From positions 56,796,735 to 56,860,734 of the forward strand of contig CM019070.1 in the NCBI GenBank assembly GCA_009667805.1: a stretch of 64,000 nt of DNA, read 5' to 3'. Of this stretch, positions 31,501 through 42,500 are shown piece after piece. This DNA comes from Leptobrachium leishanense (Eukaryota; Chordata; Amphibia; Anura; Megophryidae). The translations under genes were made by a program, and so were the position numbers. The first letter of the stretch is position 1, and every line of letters starts with the position of its first letter. The notes below the pieces were generated by a model that saw only the letters and a list, made by a program, of their open reading frames with translations, made no database searches and was not told the DNA's origin.

Positions 31501-33439
31501 GTAAAAGGATTTGGGTAAGGAAGGGATAAGATAATTGTGTAGTAGTTGTATGTTTCCCCGGGAAAAAGATCCCAGGGTCAAGGCAGTAACAATCATGTCA
31601 AAGTAAAAGCTTGGTGCCAATCTAAGGTGACATCTTCCATTGGTCAATACATTTACCATCACTGGAAGTGGAAAAGGTATCTGCATGGCACACATTTCTT
31701 TATAAATTAAATAGTATGTGCCCAGTATATCGTTTTATTGAGACCTGCTGGTTGCTGTAGTCCTGCCATGATTTATTGTCCAAGAAGATCATATGTATCT
31801 GCACTGCTCTATAAGATCTATACAGAACATCCTATTATTTCATATGGAAAATTCTGCAAGAAGATTAGTCTTGTAACAAATAGTGCAACGTCAATAAATC
31901 TGGGTGTGCATGACAGGGCCACCTTCAACTAGGTGAAGATCTAATCTGTGTATGTATTGATATCATAATGCTAGTTACCTGGAGAAGTATGGAATACTAT
32001 ACTACACCAAATCCAAGGAAAAGACATCAAGAATCTATACGTAGTAGCAACCGATACTGTTAGAGTTGTGTATACATAGAATTTTACTTACTGTATATAG
32101 AATGACCATTTATTATTTCATATAAGAAACACTTCACCCCTCTAGGTCAGCCTAGATATCTGATCACAACCATTATTTGGTCATTGCAGACGCTGCACCC
32201 ACATGAAATGCTATGTAGATGTTACCGGTATTTGAGTTTCTCCAGTACCTTAATCCTTTTTCATACATGTGGTCAACTCATTAAAGTTTTTTTTGGACCA
32301 CTATCGTCATTATATGGTCAGACTATGCTTTTTTTTTCCCCTTATAGCCTTAAAGAACTCATTGGGGTTCAATGACAGTAGAATGCGGGAGCAAAAGTGG
32401 GTTTCTTACTTTACAGAGTGCAATACCTGCTTTCATTTTATGTGACTAGCATACAATGATGCTGTTCACTCATTTTCTTTTTAATGAACACGTTTATTTT
32501 TCCTACAATTTTTTTTATTTTTTATTTATTTATACAAATTCCCTCAAAAATAACTATCGTTTCACCCATGCCTGGTGTGGTCTCATGCATTTCCCCAACT
32601 GCCAAGAAATTTCACACAGTCGCCTTTATAGTTTGGATGTTTCATAAACATGCCTCTGTGCAAATATGTGTTTTGACTGATGGCATTTGTATGAAGAATT
32701 ATACTAAATTCCATAATAAGTCTAACAATACCAGACCACCCATGCGTTCTCAAGAAAAAGGGGGGGGGATTTTGGAGTTCTAATGCCTCCAGATATTTGT
32801 CATTAATAGGTTTAGAATGTTGCTCCACGGTAATAACATTTACAAATATATGTACATCAATAACTACCCAAGCAAATAAAATATTCTTGTCGCGTTGCAA
32901 AGACACCTCATTTATATAAATGGCCATCAATAAGCCAGGATGTCATCTTTCTTTCAAGTCTGGTTCTCTTCCCTGATTAAACCTCTTGGAAAGGTGTTGG
33001 ATATTCAAATACTGGAATGAGAAAAGATACTTAATTGCAAGAACAATTTCCCTCGCATAAATCTTTATTGATATTACTCATCTGATCTTATGTGGCTGCC
33101 TCTGTATCCGTTAAAGGAGACTTTGCTTGAATCACAATATGGTGGCCCTATTGAATCTTTAAAGATTTAGCTTGATAAATGAATTTAATTGCCACTATAG
33201 AATCTAATGCAGTGATGGCAAACCAAAGGTTTTTGAACTACGTTTGGCAGTGCTCAGCCAGCCGTGTGACCAAGCATCGTGTAGTTCAGAAACATCTAGG
33301 GTGCCAAGTTTCATAAGCACTACCCAACAAGATTTAATGCATTTGTGGGCTACAATCCAAAATGAGGTGGTGGTAGGACTATCCGCGATAGAACGTGCAG
33401 GGTAGATTGGAATCAATGGGCTAGGGTCCTTTTTCCCCA
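31501..33439. other. Intergenic DNA, no gene recognised
   Basis: AT-rich, apparently single-copy to about 33200. The block after 33210 (GCAGTGATGGCAAACC) has a hAT-type start but no matching end that I could find. Confidence 0.45.
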
Positions 33440-33500
33440 AATTATATAGAACATTGATCATTTATATAGCGCCAATAGTTTCTGCAGGGCTTTACCGTAA
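33440..33500 (-). mobile_element. L2-type tail fragment
   Basis: ATTTATATAGCGCCAATAG...GCAGGGCTTTACCG is the inverse complement of the L2-like tail seen at 57775-57826, with several differences. Confidence 0.6.
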
Positions 33501-33722
33501 GAAGGGGGGGGGTCTTAATGTTATAAATCCAACGAAAGGAGGAAGATTAAAGTTGCGCATGTATAATTTGCTATAAAATACTCAAAAGGCGAAACATCTA
33601 ATACATGCAGACTTACAAATATATAAAAGAACAGTGCAGACCAGACCACACAAAAAGAGTGATAGTTGCAGTTAAAAATGTAGTAAGTGCTGAAGTAAAG
33701 TCTTGCCAGAACCACTCTGACA

Positions 33723-33862
33723 ACTTCCAGACATCTAAAATCCCCAGCGGCTAACACTAACCCCCTAACTCCCCCCTAGACCTAGCCCAAACACCCCCTA
33801 AACCTAGGGTTAGGGTGTTAGTATTAGGGTTAGCCGCTGGGATTATGGATGTCTGGAAGTTG
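33723..33862. repeat. Palindromic element with TTAGGG/CCCTAA-like centre
   Basis: Outer arms AACTTCCAGACATC...CCCCAGCGGCTAACAC and GGTTAGCCGCTGG...GATGTCTGGAAGTT are inverse complements. The centre holds degenerate CCCTAA-type and TTAGGG-type words (CCCTAAACC, GGGTTAGGG). The words are few and degenerate, so a palindromic MITE is more likely than an interstitial telomere. Confidence 0.6.
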
Positions 33863-35074
33863 GCCGTGTAGGGAACTTGGTTTGTCCGGCACTTGTTCTG
33901 TTGGGATGTCGGCATTAGGGAACCTGGCTGTAGGGATTTTGTCCACCAGGACCCTGGAGGACATCCCACCCACAAGATTTAAGGGGGGGGGTTGCCAGGA
34001 AAGTTAAAGTGCAGCCAGCGCTCAAGGTCATCACATTTCGTCATTGACCTCTCCAGGGACGAAGCACTTCGTGATACAACTATTGTGTCCAGTCTTGAAG
34101 TGCTTCATCCCTGAAGTAAACAAAATGCGATGCCGAACACTGGTATTCTCTTTAACCTTTTATGTCAATACCTTTTTCCCATACCGTCAAACTCTTGAAA
34201 ATGCGGTGGGAAGTTCTTCCTAGTGAGGTCATGTCACTGACATGGGGTCCGGTGAGTGAATAAAGCTTGGTGTTGCTGGAACAACTTTGATCTGATCTTT
34301 CAGTGCAACCCTGCGAATCACCCCTTGGTTGTCTGGTCTGCACCATTCTCTTTTTGCATTTCATGTTGCAATTACTCCTTATGTACATGTCTATTACTTA
34401 TTGGGAGGACCTATAAATGGGGTAAAGATCAACCATCCTTTGGATTTGAATTGGCAAAGGATGTGGTTTGTGTTTAAAAACCATTTCTTTTAGTATACAC
34501 TGCACATTTATTGGTTAAGATTTAACGACGTCAAAGAACGCCTAGAATTATACACCTAAAAAAAAAAAAAAGGTCAATAAAGCTTAGTTTGATTTAGAGC
34601 AAAGTTGACACTAAATCTACATTTAAAATCGTGTTAGGGAGGGGGCAGCATTTTAAAAAGAGATCGTAGAAGGTTGACCAAAATGTGTAATCAGTTACGA
34701 TATAAAGCATGGATTTTAATGGATCCTATAGAACATAGTACTGCTGAAAAGGCCCGGAGAGCTGCAAATAGTTTGTCGACATGCTGTCAGACGCACTTTT
34801 GATTCTTGAGGTCAGCATAAATTGTTTTCACACGTCTACATTGTGGTTGTCAAGCTCAATAGCACCACTGCACGGTTGTGTGGTTATAGAGGTCATCCCC
34901 CTTAAGTCTGGAGCAAAAACCATATTGGATGCGCTGAAGAGTAAGTGAATAGCATTTTGCTGTAGCCTGTAAGACATAAGCCATAGCAATGGAGTCACCA
35001 AGTGGTAAGAAAATTAAATATTGAACTATATATTCCTTCAGCTAAATCATTTTTCACTGAAAGTTTGCAAATTT
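33863..35074. other. Intergenic DNA, no gene recognised
   Basis: An imperfect inverted pair is seen at about 34055-34120 (GACGAAGCACTTCGTG / TTGAAGTGCTTCATCCC). Otherwise nothing I can name. Confidence 0.45.
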
Positions 35075-35310
35075 CATTGCTGAAAGCGGCAACGCCGAGT
35101 CACACCTCTGGCTGGATACATACTAGTACCTGCTCTCCCTCGCTGACCTCCTGCAATCGCATTCTCTGCCGGCCGATCGCAGCACCTTTCACGAGAAGGA
35201 AACCAGGGTGCTGCAATCTGCTGGAGGTGACTGCGGTGGACAGGTATGTATCCAAACAGTGTGGCTCAGGGTTACTGCCTTCAGCAACGAAATTTAACCC
35301 AGAGCCACTT
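35075..35310. mobile_element. GC-rich palindromic MITE, first copy
   Basis: GCAACGCCGAGTCACACC...GGCTGGATACAT and GGACAGGTATGTATCC...GTGTGGCTCAGGGTTA are inverse-related ends around a GC-rich core (TGCAATCGCATTCTCTGCC, CACGAGAAGGAAACCAGGG). A second member is at 46650-46960. Confidence 0.6.
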
Positions 35311-35321
35311 TGAATACCACT

Positions 35322-35505
35322 AGGGCAGTGTTTCCCAAACCTGTCCTCAGGACCCTGTGCCTCGCCAGGTTTGCAGATATCTGAAGCTCAGCACAGGTGA
35401 TCTGATTTGCTGCTCAGTGATTGCAGGATTCAGTCTGCATTTCCAAGGTGATCTGCAAAATCTGGTCTGGTTGAGGGTCTCGAGGACAGGTTTGGGAAAC
35501 CCTAC
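35322..35505. mobile_element. hAT-like MITE with possible CTAGG duplication
   Basis: Ends CAGTGTTTCCCAAACCTG and CAGGTTTGGGAAACCCTACG are inverse complements; flanks read CACTAGGG on the left and CTAGGT on the right. Internal blocks match the GGTCCTCAGG family. Directly after it lies a poly-G tract of about 25 bases followed by poly-A (35515-35552). Confidence 0.75.
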
Positions 35506-35814
35506 GCTAGGTAAGGGGGGGGGGGGGGGGGGGGGGGGGAAAAAAAAAAAAAGTCAAAATCAGTACTTTCCTATGTCAGAATCGGAACGCCAGGAAGGTT
35601 AACCAATTCATGGCATTGTGAAGAATCTCAAACTAGTGCAAGCCAAGAGTTTCATGATCGTATATAGAACTTTAAGTGGATTTCTGTAAATGTGAAAGGC
35701 AGCATAAAACAGTTGTGCAGTAGTGGTTAGACCGCCTGGCTTTGGTGCCAGGTTTTACAGAAAGAAGCACACAGACATGCATTCAGTCAGAAAGTTGCAG
35801 GACCGTATTAAACG

Positions 35815-36550
35815 ATAGCATTTTAATAATTTTATTATTTAAATACACCATTACTAGAGCAAATGTCTCTGAAAATATCACAAATAAAAGAATTTTTTTT
35901 CTTCAACCAGCAAGTAGGTGAAAGTTTTCTACACAATAGCAGATTCTCTCCTGCCTCTTCCCTTTTCTTGCCATAGGAAGTAGCAACATAAGACCAAAAA
36001 TAATTAAAAAATAGAAAAAGAAACACGTACATGCATACGTACATTGTAATTTACAGAGATACAATAAAAATGTTTGTGATAGAGTACCACAAAAGCTACA
36101 ACTCTCCTTTAGATTATGTTCCGTCTGATCAGAACATACTTCCTTTACAACATGTAAATATACAGAGAGCAAAACAGAATGTTGTTTAAACACAGGGTGT
36201 ACACTCTGCCCAGTGCCAGGTTCAAGAGGGAAGAAAGCCATTTTGAACGCTTCTTGCAAATAAGCTTCACGAGTCATTTATTTTCCCCCTCCAAAAGTAG
36301 TCCTCTGGTGAAGATCTTAAATTGTTGTTTCCATTGTGTCTCCCGTAAGCCCAGGTCCATGAAATCCCCTAAAATGTTCAACTTCATACACCAATAAATG
36401 TGGGAAGGGCAATCAAGAACAGAAGGTGCAATGGCATGAAGCTGGCACTGATGCTAGCTACAAGGTGACTTGTGTAACTGGAGACATGGGATCCATCTGC
36501 GATGAACAGAATCTGAGATGAAGGCACGCATTCTATATTATTCTGACCTT
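35815..36550 (-). other. LMO4: LMO4 3' untranslated region
   Basis: The sequence after the LMO4 stop codon on the minus strand is AT-rich. AATAAA polyadenylation signals lie at 36282-36277 and 35836-35831, suggesting ends near 36,255 or 35,815. The distal end was chosen for this entry; the true end cannot be fixed without transcript data. Confidence 0.6.
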
Positions 36551-36559
36551 TTAACAGAC
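36551..36559 (-). other. LMO4: LMO4 exon 5 coding part: Val-Cys-stop
   Basis: The minus strand reads a pyrimidine tract ending TTTTTTTAG followed by GTCTGTTAA, giving Val164, Cys165 and stop. This matches the known C-terminal VC of LMO4. The acceptor AG is at 36561-36560. The long open frame running through this exon on the same strand is in another phase and is not the protein. Confidence 0.92.
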
Positions 36560-39500
36560 CTAAAAAAACAAGAGAAAGAATCACATTGTTAAAAACCTGC
36601 AAGTCTGAATCCAGGGAGCAACAGTCGATTTCTGAGCAAAATGTAAGATTAAAACCTATGACAATTGAAGCAGCGCATGTCATCGGCCATTTAAAGACGT
36701 TGGAAAGAGTGGATACTGAGGCCTACTACAGGTGGGTGTAGGGAGGGTGGAGATTCGGGCCGGAGTCAGACAAGCATACCACGTAAGCCTGTACAGATGT
36801 GCCTCTCGCAACGTTGTGATGCTTCCACGGGGTCGGCTGCATGCTGCATCATGCACACGTGCTACAGCAGACATGCTGAAAGCCTCCCCGGCGAAGTGCT
36901 AGGACACACGTTCTATGGAGGATTGCACTTTGTAGCGCTAAGCACACCAACAGCACTCAGCGAGGTGGCCAGATGGGTGTCAGAGTGGGAGGAATGTCCA
37001 CTCACAGATGTTCCTTCCGCTCTTAAAACCACTCGTCTGACCCCAGCCTCAAACCAAAAAAAAAATAAATCTTAAATGCAAAGATACAGGGTAGCCATAG
37101 ACAAAAAGAAAAAAAAAGGAAAACGAAAAACAGACCAGATCAAATTTGTTTGACACATTGAGAATGATAGGAAAAGGGGACCATGCTCCAGTGAACTCCC
37201 AACCTAAAAAGGAGTGGGGCAACACAGAGGTAAAGGGAGAGGAGGACATTAGAAGTAACGGGATGCATGGGGCTGTGAGAGATTGGACGTTTCCTGGTCA
37301 ATGAGGGAATTCTAGGTTGAGCTGATCAGACTCTACATTAATGCATTTTTAGAGACTGGAGGAATGGGGAGAGTCGAATGTTGCAAGGAATGGACTGCAA
37401 TAGATTGTTGCCAGCTCAGGAAAAGTCCTGGAAGAGTAAGGGATGCAGGTTTGAGAAGATAAATTCTCTACGGTATCAAAAATGCAAGGCTTTTTTTTTT
37501 TAGAAATTTTACATTACATTCCATAGAACCCATCAAAAAATGTTTTAGTGTAAAAACACATTCTGTATTGATTTTCTGCTAAAAATCACTTTAAATTCCT
37601 GTCATAAACCTTAGTTAATATGGTAATGTTGGCAAAAAGAACTATATTTACCACGATTCCCCACTACCGCACACTTTAGATGGTTATGAAGGGAGGGAAA
37701 AAAAAAAGTTGCAACATCCCCAGCCCATACTCCAGCTAATTAAAGTGGTGGAGAATTGGAGTTTGAATTCCCAGGAGTTGAGGCTCAGTATGAGAAAGGT
37801 AATTTGGCTGCCCAGAACATAAAGATTAGAGCAGCTAGCGAGTATATTTAATAAATGAGCATCAAATGTCTTCTACTACAGACACAGACAACTCTAATTA
37901 TATAACAACTAGGGATTTGTTGAGTGATCTGCAAATTAGGAGAAATATTTTCATAAAAAAGGTTTGGGTTCTACGTTTTAGTTAAGGCCAATGTGCTGCG
38001 TGCATTGGATTCAAAGGGGTTAAACACAATATAGAAAAGCTAACATAATGCACTAAAGGTTGATTGATTTCCCAGGTGATCCCAATTTCCTCAGAATAGT
38101 CACCGCCTCATCGTCAAAAAGGATAACAAAGAATTTAATTAGTAAACATTGTGGAATGCAATAAATCTACCTGCAGATTAAGGGACAGGTCGCCCTACTT
38201 CTGAATGGCAGTAGCCCAGTGGTAAGAGGATGAACACCTACAGTGCATTAACATAGAAACATAGAACAAGTCGGCAGATAAGAACCTTTCGGCCCATCTA
38301 GTCTGCCCAATTACATGGATACTTTACCTGGATTTATCTTTTGTTTAGGATAGCCTTATGCCTATCCCATGCCTGCTTAAATTCAGTTACTGTTTTGGCC
38401 TCTACCACTTCTACTGGAAGGCTGTTCCATGTATCCACCACCCTCTCAGTAAAATAATGCTTCCTGATGTCACTTTTAAACCTTTGCCCCTCTAATCTAA
38501 GACTATGTCCTCTTGTTTTGCTACTTTGTTTCCTTTTAAATATACTCCCTTCCTCTACCTTGTGGATTCCCTTTATGTATTTAAATGTTTCTATCATATC
38601 TCCTCTGTCTCGTCTTTTTTCCAAGCTGTACATGTTAAGATCATTAAGACTTTGCTGGTAACTTTTCTCTGCATTCAGACCCCCTTCATCCAAACCCCAC
38701 AACTTAATGCAAGAAGTGCTCATTTTCACATTGATCTACACTCAATACCTTGAAATGTCGAGATAAACATATCGGATTATGAATAAAATAAATAAACTGA
38801 AATGTCAAAGGCAAAGTATTCAGACCCTGTGTGAGGACGCTTTAAATTTAGTCCATTTGCATGCCATTTCTCTGGAATGCTTCTATACTTTAGACAGATG
38901 TGTACAGACCATGTCCATATAAAAAGGTCCCACAGCTTTAAAAAAAAAAAAAAAAAAAAAAGCTCATCGGCGCAAAAACCAAGCCATTAGGTCAAAAGTA
39001 GCCACCTACGGAACTGACAGGATTGTTTCACAGCACAGCTTTCAGGGAAGCTACACAGAAAGAAAATGTCTGCATTAAAGTTTCCCTCGGAACACTGGCC
39101 TCCATAATTCTTAAGGCTTGAAAACCCAGAACTTTTCCTGGAACTGACCAGCCAAAATGAGCAATTGAAAGGCTTTCCTCACGGCATGACACCTGAAAAC
39201 ACTTGAAATGTTCAAAAAAAAAAAAAAAGCACCTAAAAAGACCTCTCCAACTGAAACAAGATTCCCTGGTCAGATAAAGCAAACCTGGAACTACCTGGCC
39301 TTAATACGAAAAGGTCATGGCTGGAATAAAACAAGGCAAGCGATCAGTACCTCCAATATAAATATCCAAGAGTGAGGCATTGTGGTTGTTGCATCATGCT
39401 ATGACAGTCTTCAAGAACTGGCAGAGTAGTCATGTTTCAGGGAAAACTGGACACAAAAACAGAACCTGGTTCTGAGATCTCTGGACCTCTGAATGGGTCA

Positions 39501-42500
39501 AAGGCCCACCTTCCAATTACCATAAACAGACAACTCAAGAGTGACTTAGTGGCAGCTTAGGGAAGGGCCTTAAGTGGCCCAGCCAGCCATTTTCATGTCT
39601 CTCCAGGGACATGTATTCCCAGCACACCTACCAGAGTTAGAGAGGACCTGCAGGGATGAATGTCAAGAACCCCAAATCTATCAGGGTTATTCAGAGAGCG
39701 GTGAAAAGCAGGAGAATGACTGGAGAAATGGAAAATTCTAGGTCAAAATGGCCAATTTGGGAAGCGATGAGAATTTTTCTGGTTTGGCCATTTTGACCTA
39801 GACTTTTCATTTCTTCAACCATTCTCCGGCTTTTCACTTCTCTTTGAATGTAAGTGTACAAAGCAGGTCTCCTCTACCAAAAAACACGGCTGGTTTAAGT
39901 GTCACAAAAGATGCTGCGACCAAGTACTGAGTTAAGGTTCTGAACAGTTATGTCAAAAGGTGATCAAGTGCTCATTAATAAAGTTGGAAATGTCAAAAAC
40001 ATCTTTTTCCGTCTCATTGTGGTATATGGAGTGTAGGCTGACAGTTTTTCCTTCGTGCAGCGTGAAAAAAAAATCCCCCCCGCCCCCAAGTGGTCTGAAC
40101 AAAATATAAAAATGGTACTGCACATTATACCAAAGTTCCTTCATGTTTAAGAAGTTAACATTTTTAGTGAAAACTGCCTTTATATAAATATTTGTTCTCC
40201 ATGCTTTTCCAATGAGCACATTTTGTCCTGTCCAAAGTCAGCTAAAATATTGCTGTTAGGTGGTTCCAACATGGAACATTTGGTCAACTTTGATTTGTTA
40301 GCCATGTAACTGTTGAATGACCACAGTGGAAGGTTCTAGAACTTTTTGAACATTTTGTACAAAAGGTGTTTGAGTAATCTGTGTCATGTACAACTGCCAC
40401 CTTCCCATAATATGTGGGTGGGAGGAGGGGGCACCCCCAAAATTCTAAATCCGGAGTAACCGGTTACCTGCCGGATTTCCCCTGTGGCCCCAGATGAAAA
40501 GTAGTCATAGTCTGCATGCAGGGGTATGGTGCCACCCATCTAGTGTCCAGTTGTATCTTAAAATATGCAGGGGAAAAAAAAAAAAAAAATCGAACTCTAG
40601 ACCGGTTTTTAAAACTTATGGGAAAAAGTAATTTGGCATATGGATTTCAATAAAGGGAAAAAAAAAAAAAAAAAAAAGTGCATGAGCTGCTCTGCCATTC
40701 CTCTATGAACTCAATACCGCTCCCTCTCCACAGCAATGAATACAATGCCATAAGCACCAGCCACCTACAGTGGGTGAAGATCAGGTTTGCAGAAAAGCAA
40801 CAATTTTAATGACCAAGGGAAAGGGGGGGGGATTTGAGAGGGTTCTGAGAACGAGCAACAGCACTAGTGGCCTGCTCAGGTCTCTTGCTCTATTGTGCCA
40901 TTACAGGGATGAATGCTCCATATGCAAATCAGCTTGCTCTCACCCAAAAAGGGTGGCCAGCACTGATTGCCAAGGACGTCATCACTGCACGAGAGATGCA
41001 GCAACCCCCGACGATTGTTTCGGCCTTGTTAGGCCTCGTCAGGAGGCACCACTCTCGGCACATCAAGCAAAGGGTCCAGTTCTTGTGCAGGGAGGACGTC
41101 CTTGGCAATCAGTACTGGCCACCCTTTTTGGGGTGAGAGCAGGCTGATTTGCATATGGAGCATTCAACCCTGTAATGGCACACACAAGCTAAAACCTTGC
41201 GGGGCCTGCTCAGGTCTCACCGTAGAGCAGGCCACTAGTGATGTTGCTCCTTCAAGACAAACCCTCCCCCCCCAGGCAGACTTAAAAAGCTAGTCATTTA
41301 AATTTTTTGTTGACTTTGAAAAATTAGGAACACTTGGGACTTTTCTGCATCATAAAAGAGGTCCTCCAATCTAGAAGCAAGAGGACTTAAAGAAAAAAAT
41401 AAAAGGACCAGACATTTCAACTCTGGATGGAATTTGTGAATGGCTCTTTTGGTATGGTGTTGTGGTCTTTCTACGGCTAGGCATTGGAGGAACCATTAAA
41501 AGAGCCAGAGTTTACGTCATGTGGAACCCAAGTGCCAAAACCAAAAATAGAATGAAGCCAAAGCTGTGAATCAGGACTGTTAAAAGTCATGCTGGCACTT
41601 CATACAAGCAAACAGCACCCCTAAGGCAAGGGTCAGATGAGCGCATATTTTTTTACGGACTGTGCGTCCGTGCAGTACGGACGTACTTTCTGACTGATGA
41701 CAATGTAGTGACCACAGTATTTTTGACGGATGTAGCAGGGAAAATAAAATGAAAAAATTTTGTCCGTCAAAAATGCTGGACGTATAAATGCAGTCCGTCT
41801 GACCTTGTTGCATCACTCACACACAAAGCTATGCGGACGTTGTGGACGTGGCGCACTCCGCACGTCCGTTCTAGCAGTATTACGTTCTTGCCTAACCTGC
41901 GTCCGTTTGCAGCGTCCGTCAGCCTCCGCACTTCTGTGCGGACATACTTCGTGTGTGGGGCTCCATTTAACACAATTGTATGCTATCACGGACGTACTTA
42001 TGTGCGGCAACACGGACGTTAACACTGCGTTCATCTGACCCCAGCCTTATTCCCATATTATATGGCCATGTTTACTGACTGACCCTCCCATCCTCTTATG
42101 CAACAATGAGTCAAACAATCTTAAAGTATCAAATAATACCTTTAGCCTAACTTACGCACACCCTGTAATTTCTGTATTGCATAGGAAGAACCCCCCACCC
42201 ATAATACTACAATTAGGCTTGTGCACCGATTTTTCGGATTTTTAAACCTTGATTCGGCTCGTTTCGACCGATTTCTGTTTCGATTCGACTCGTTTTTCGT
42301 GTACATTTTTTTGGAATTTCAACCATTTTTCGTGTCACTCAGCTCGTTTTTTGTATCGACTTTTCGTATTTTCGGAACGTCTGTTCTCGTTTCAAAGCAA
42401 TAAATTTCAATTTGACACATTTCAAGTACATTCGAAAATTCCGAAAAGATTTCGTTTCGGCTCGGAAAACTTTTCGGATCTGCCATTTTCGGATCTAAAA

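Noticed and set aside
33723..33862. Interstitial telomeric repeat
   Set aside because: Too few and too degenerate TTAGGG units, and they sit inside an inverted-repeat element.
36384..36683. 99-codon minus-strand frame with a hydrophobic C-terminus resembling a GPI signal
   Set aside because: It overlaps the LMO4 exon 5 acceptor, stop codon and 3' UTR in another phase; the splice acceptor and Val-Cys-stop explain the sequence better.
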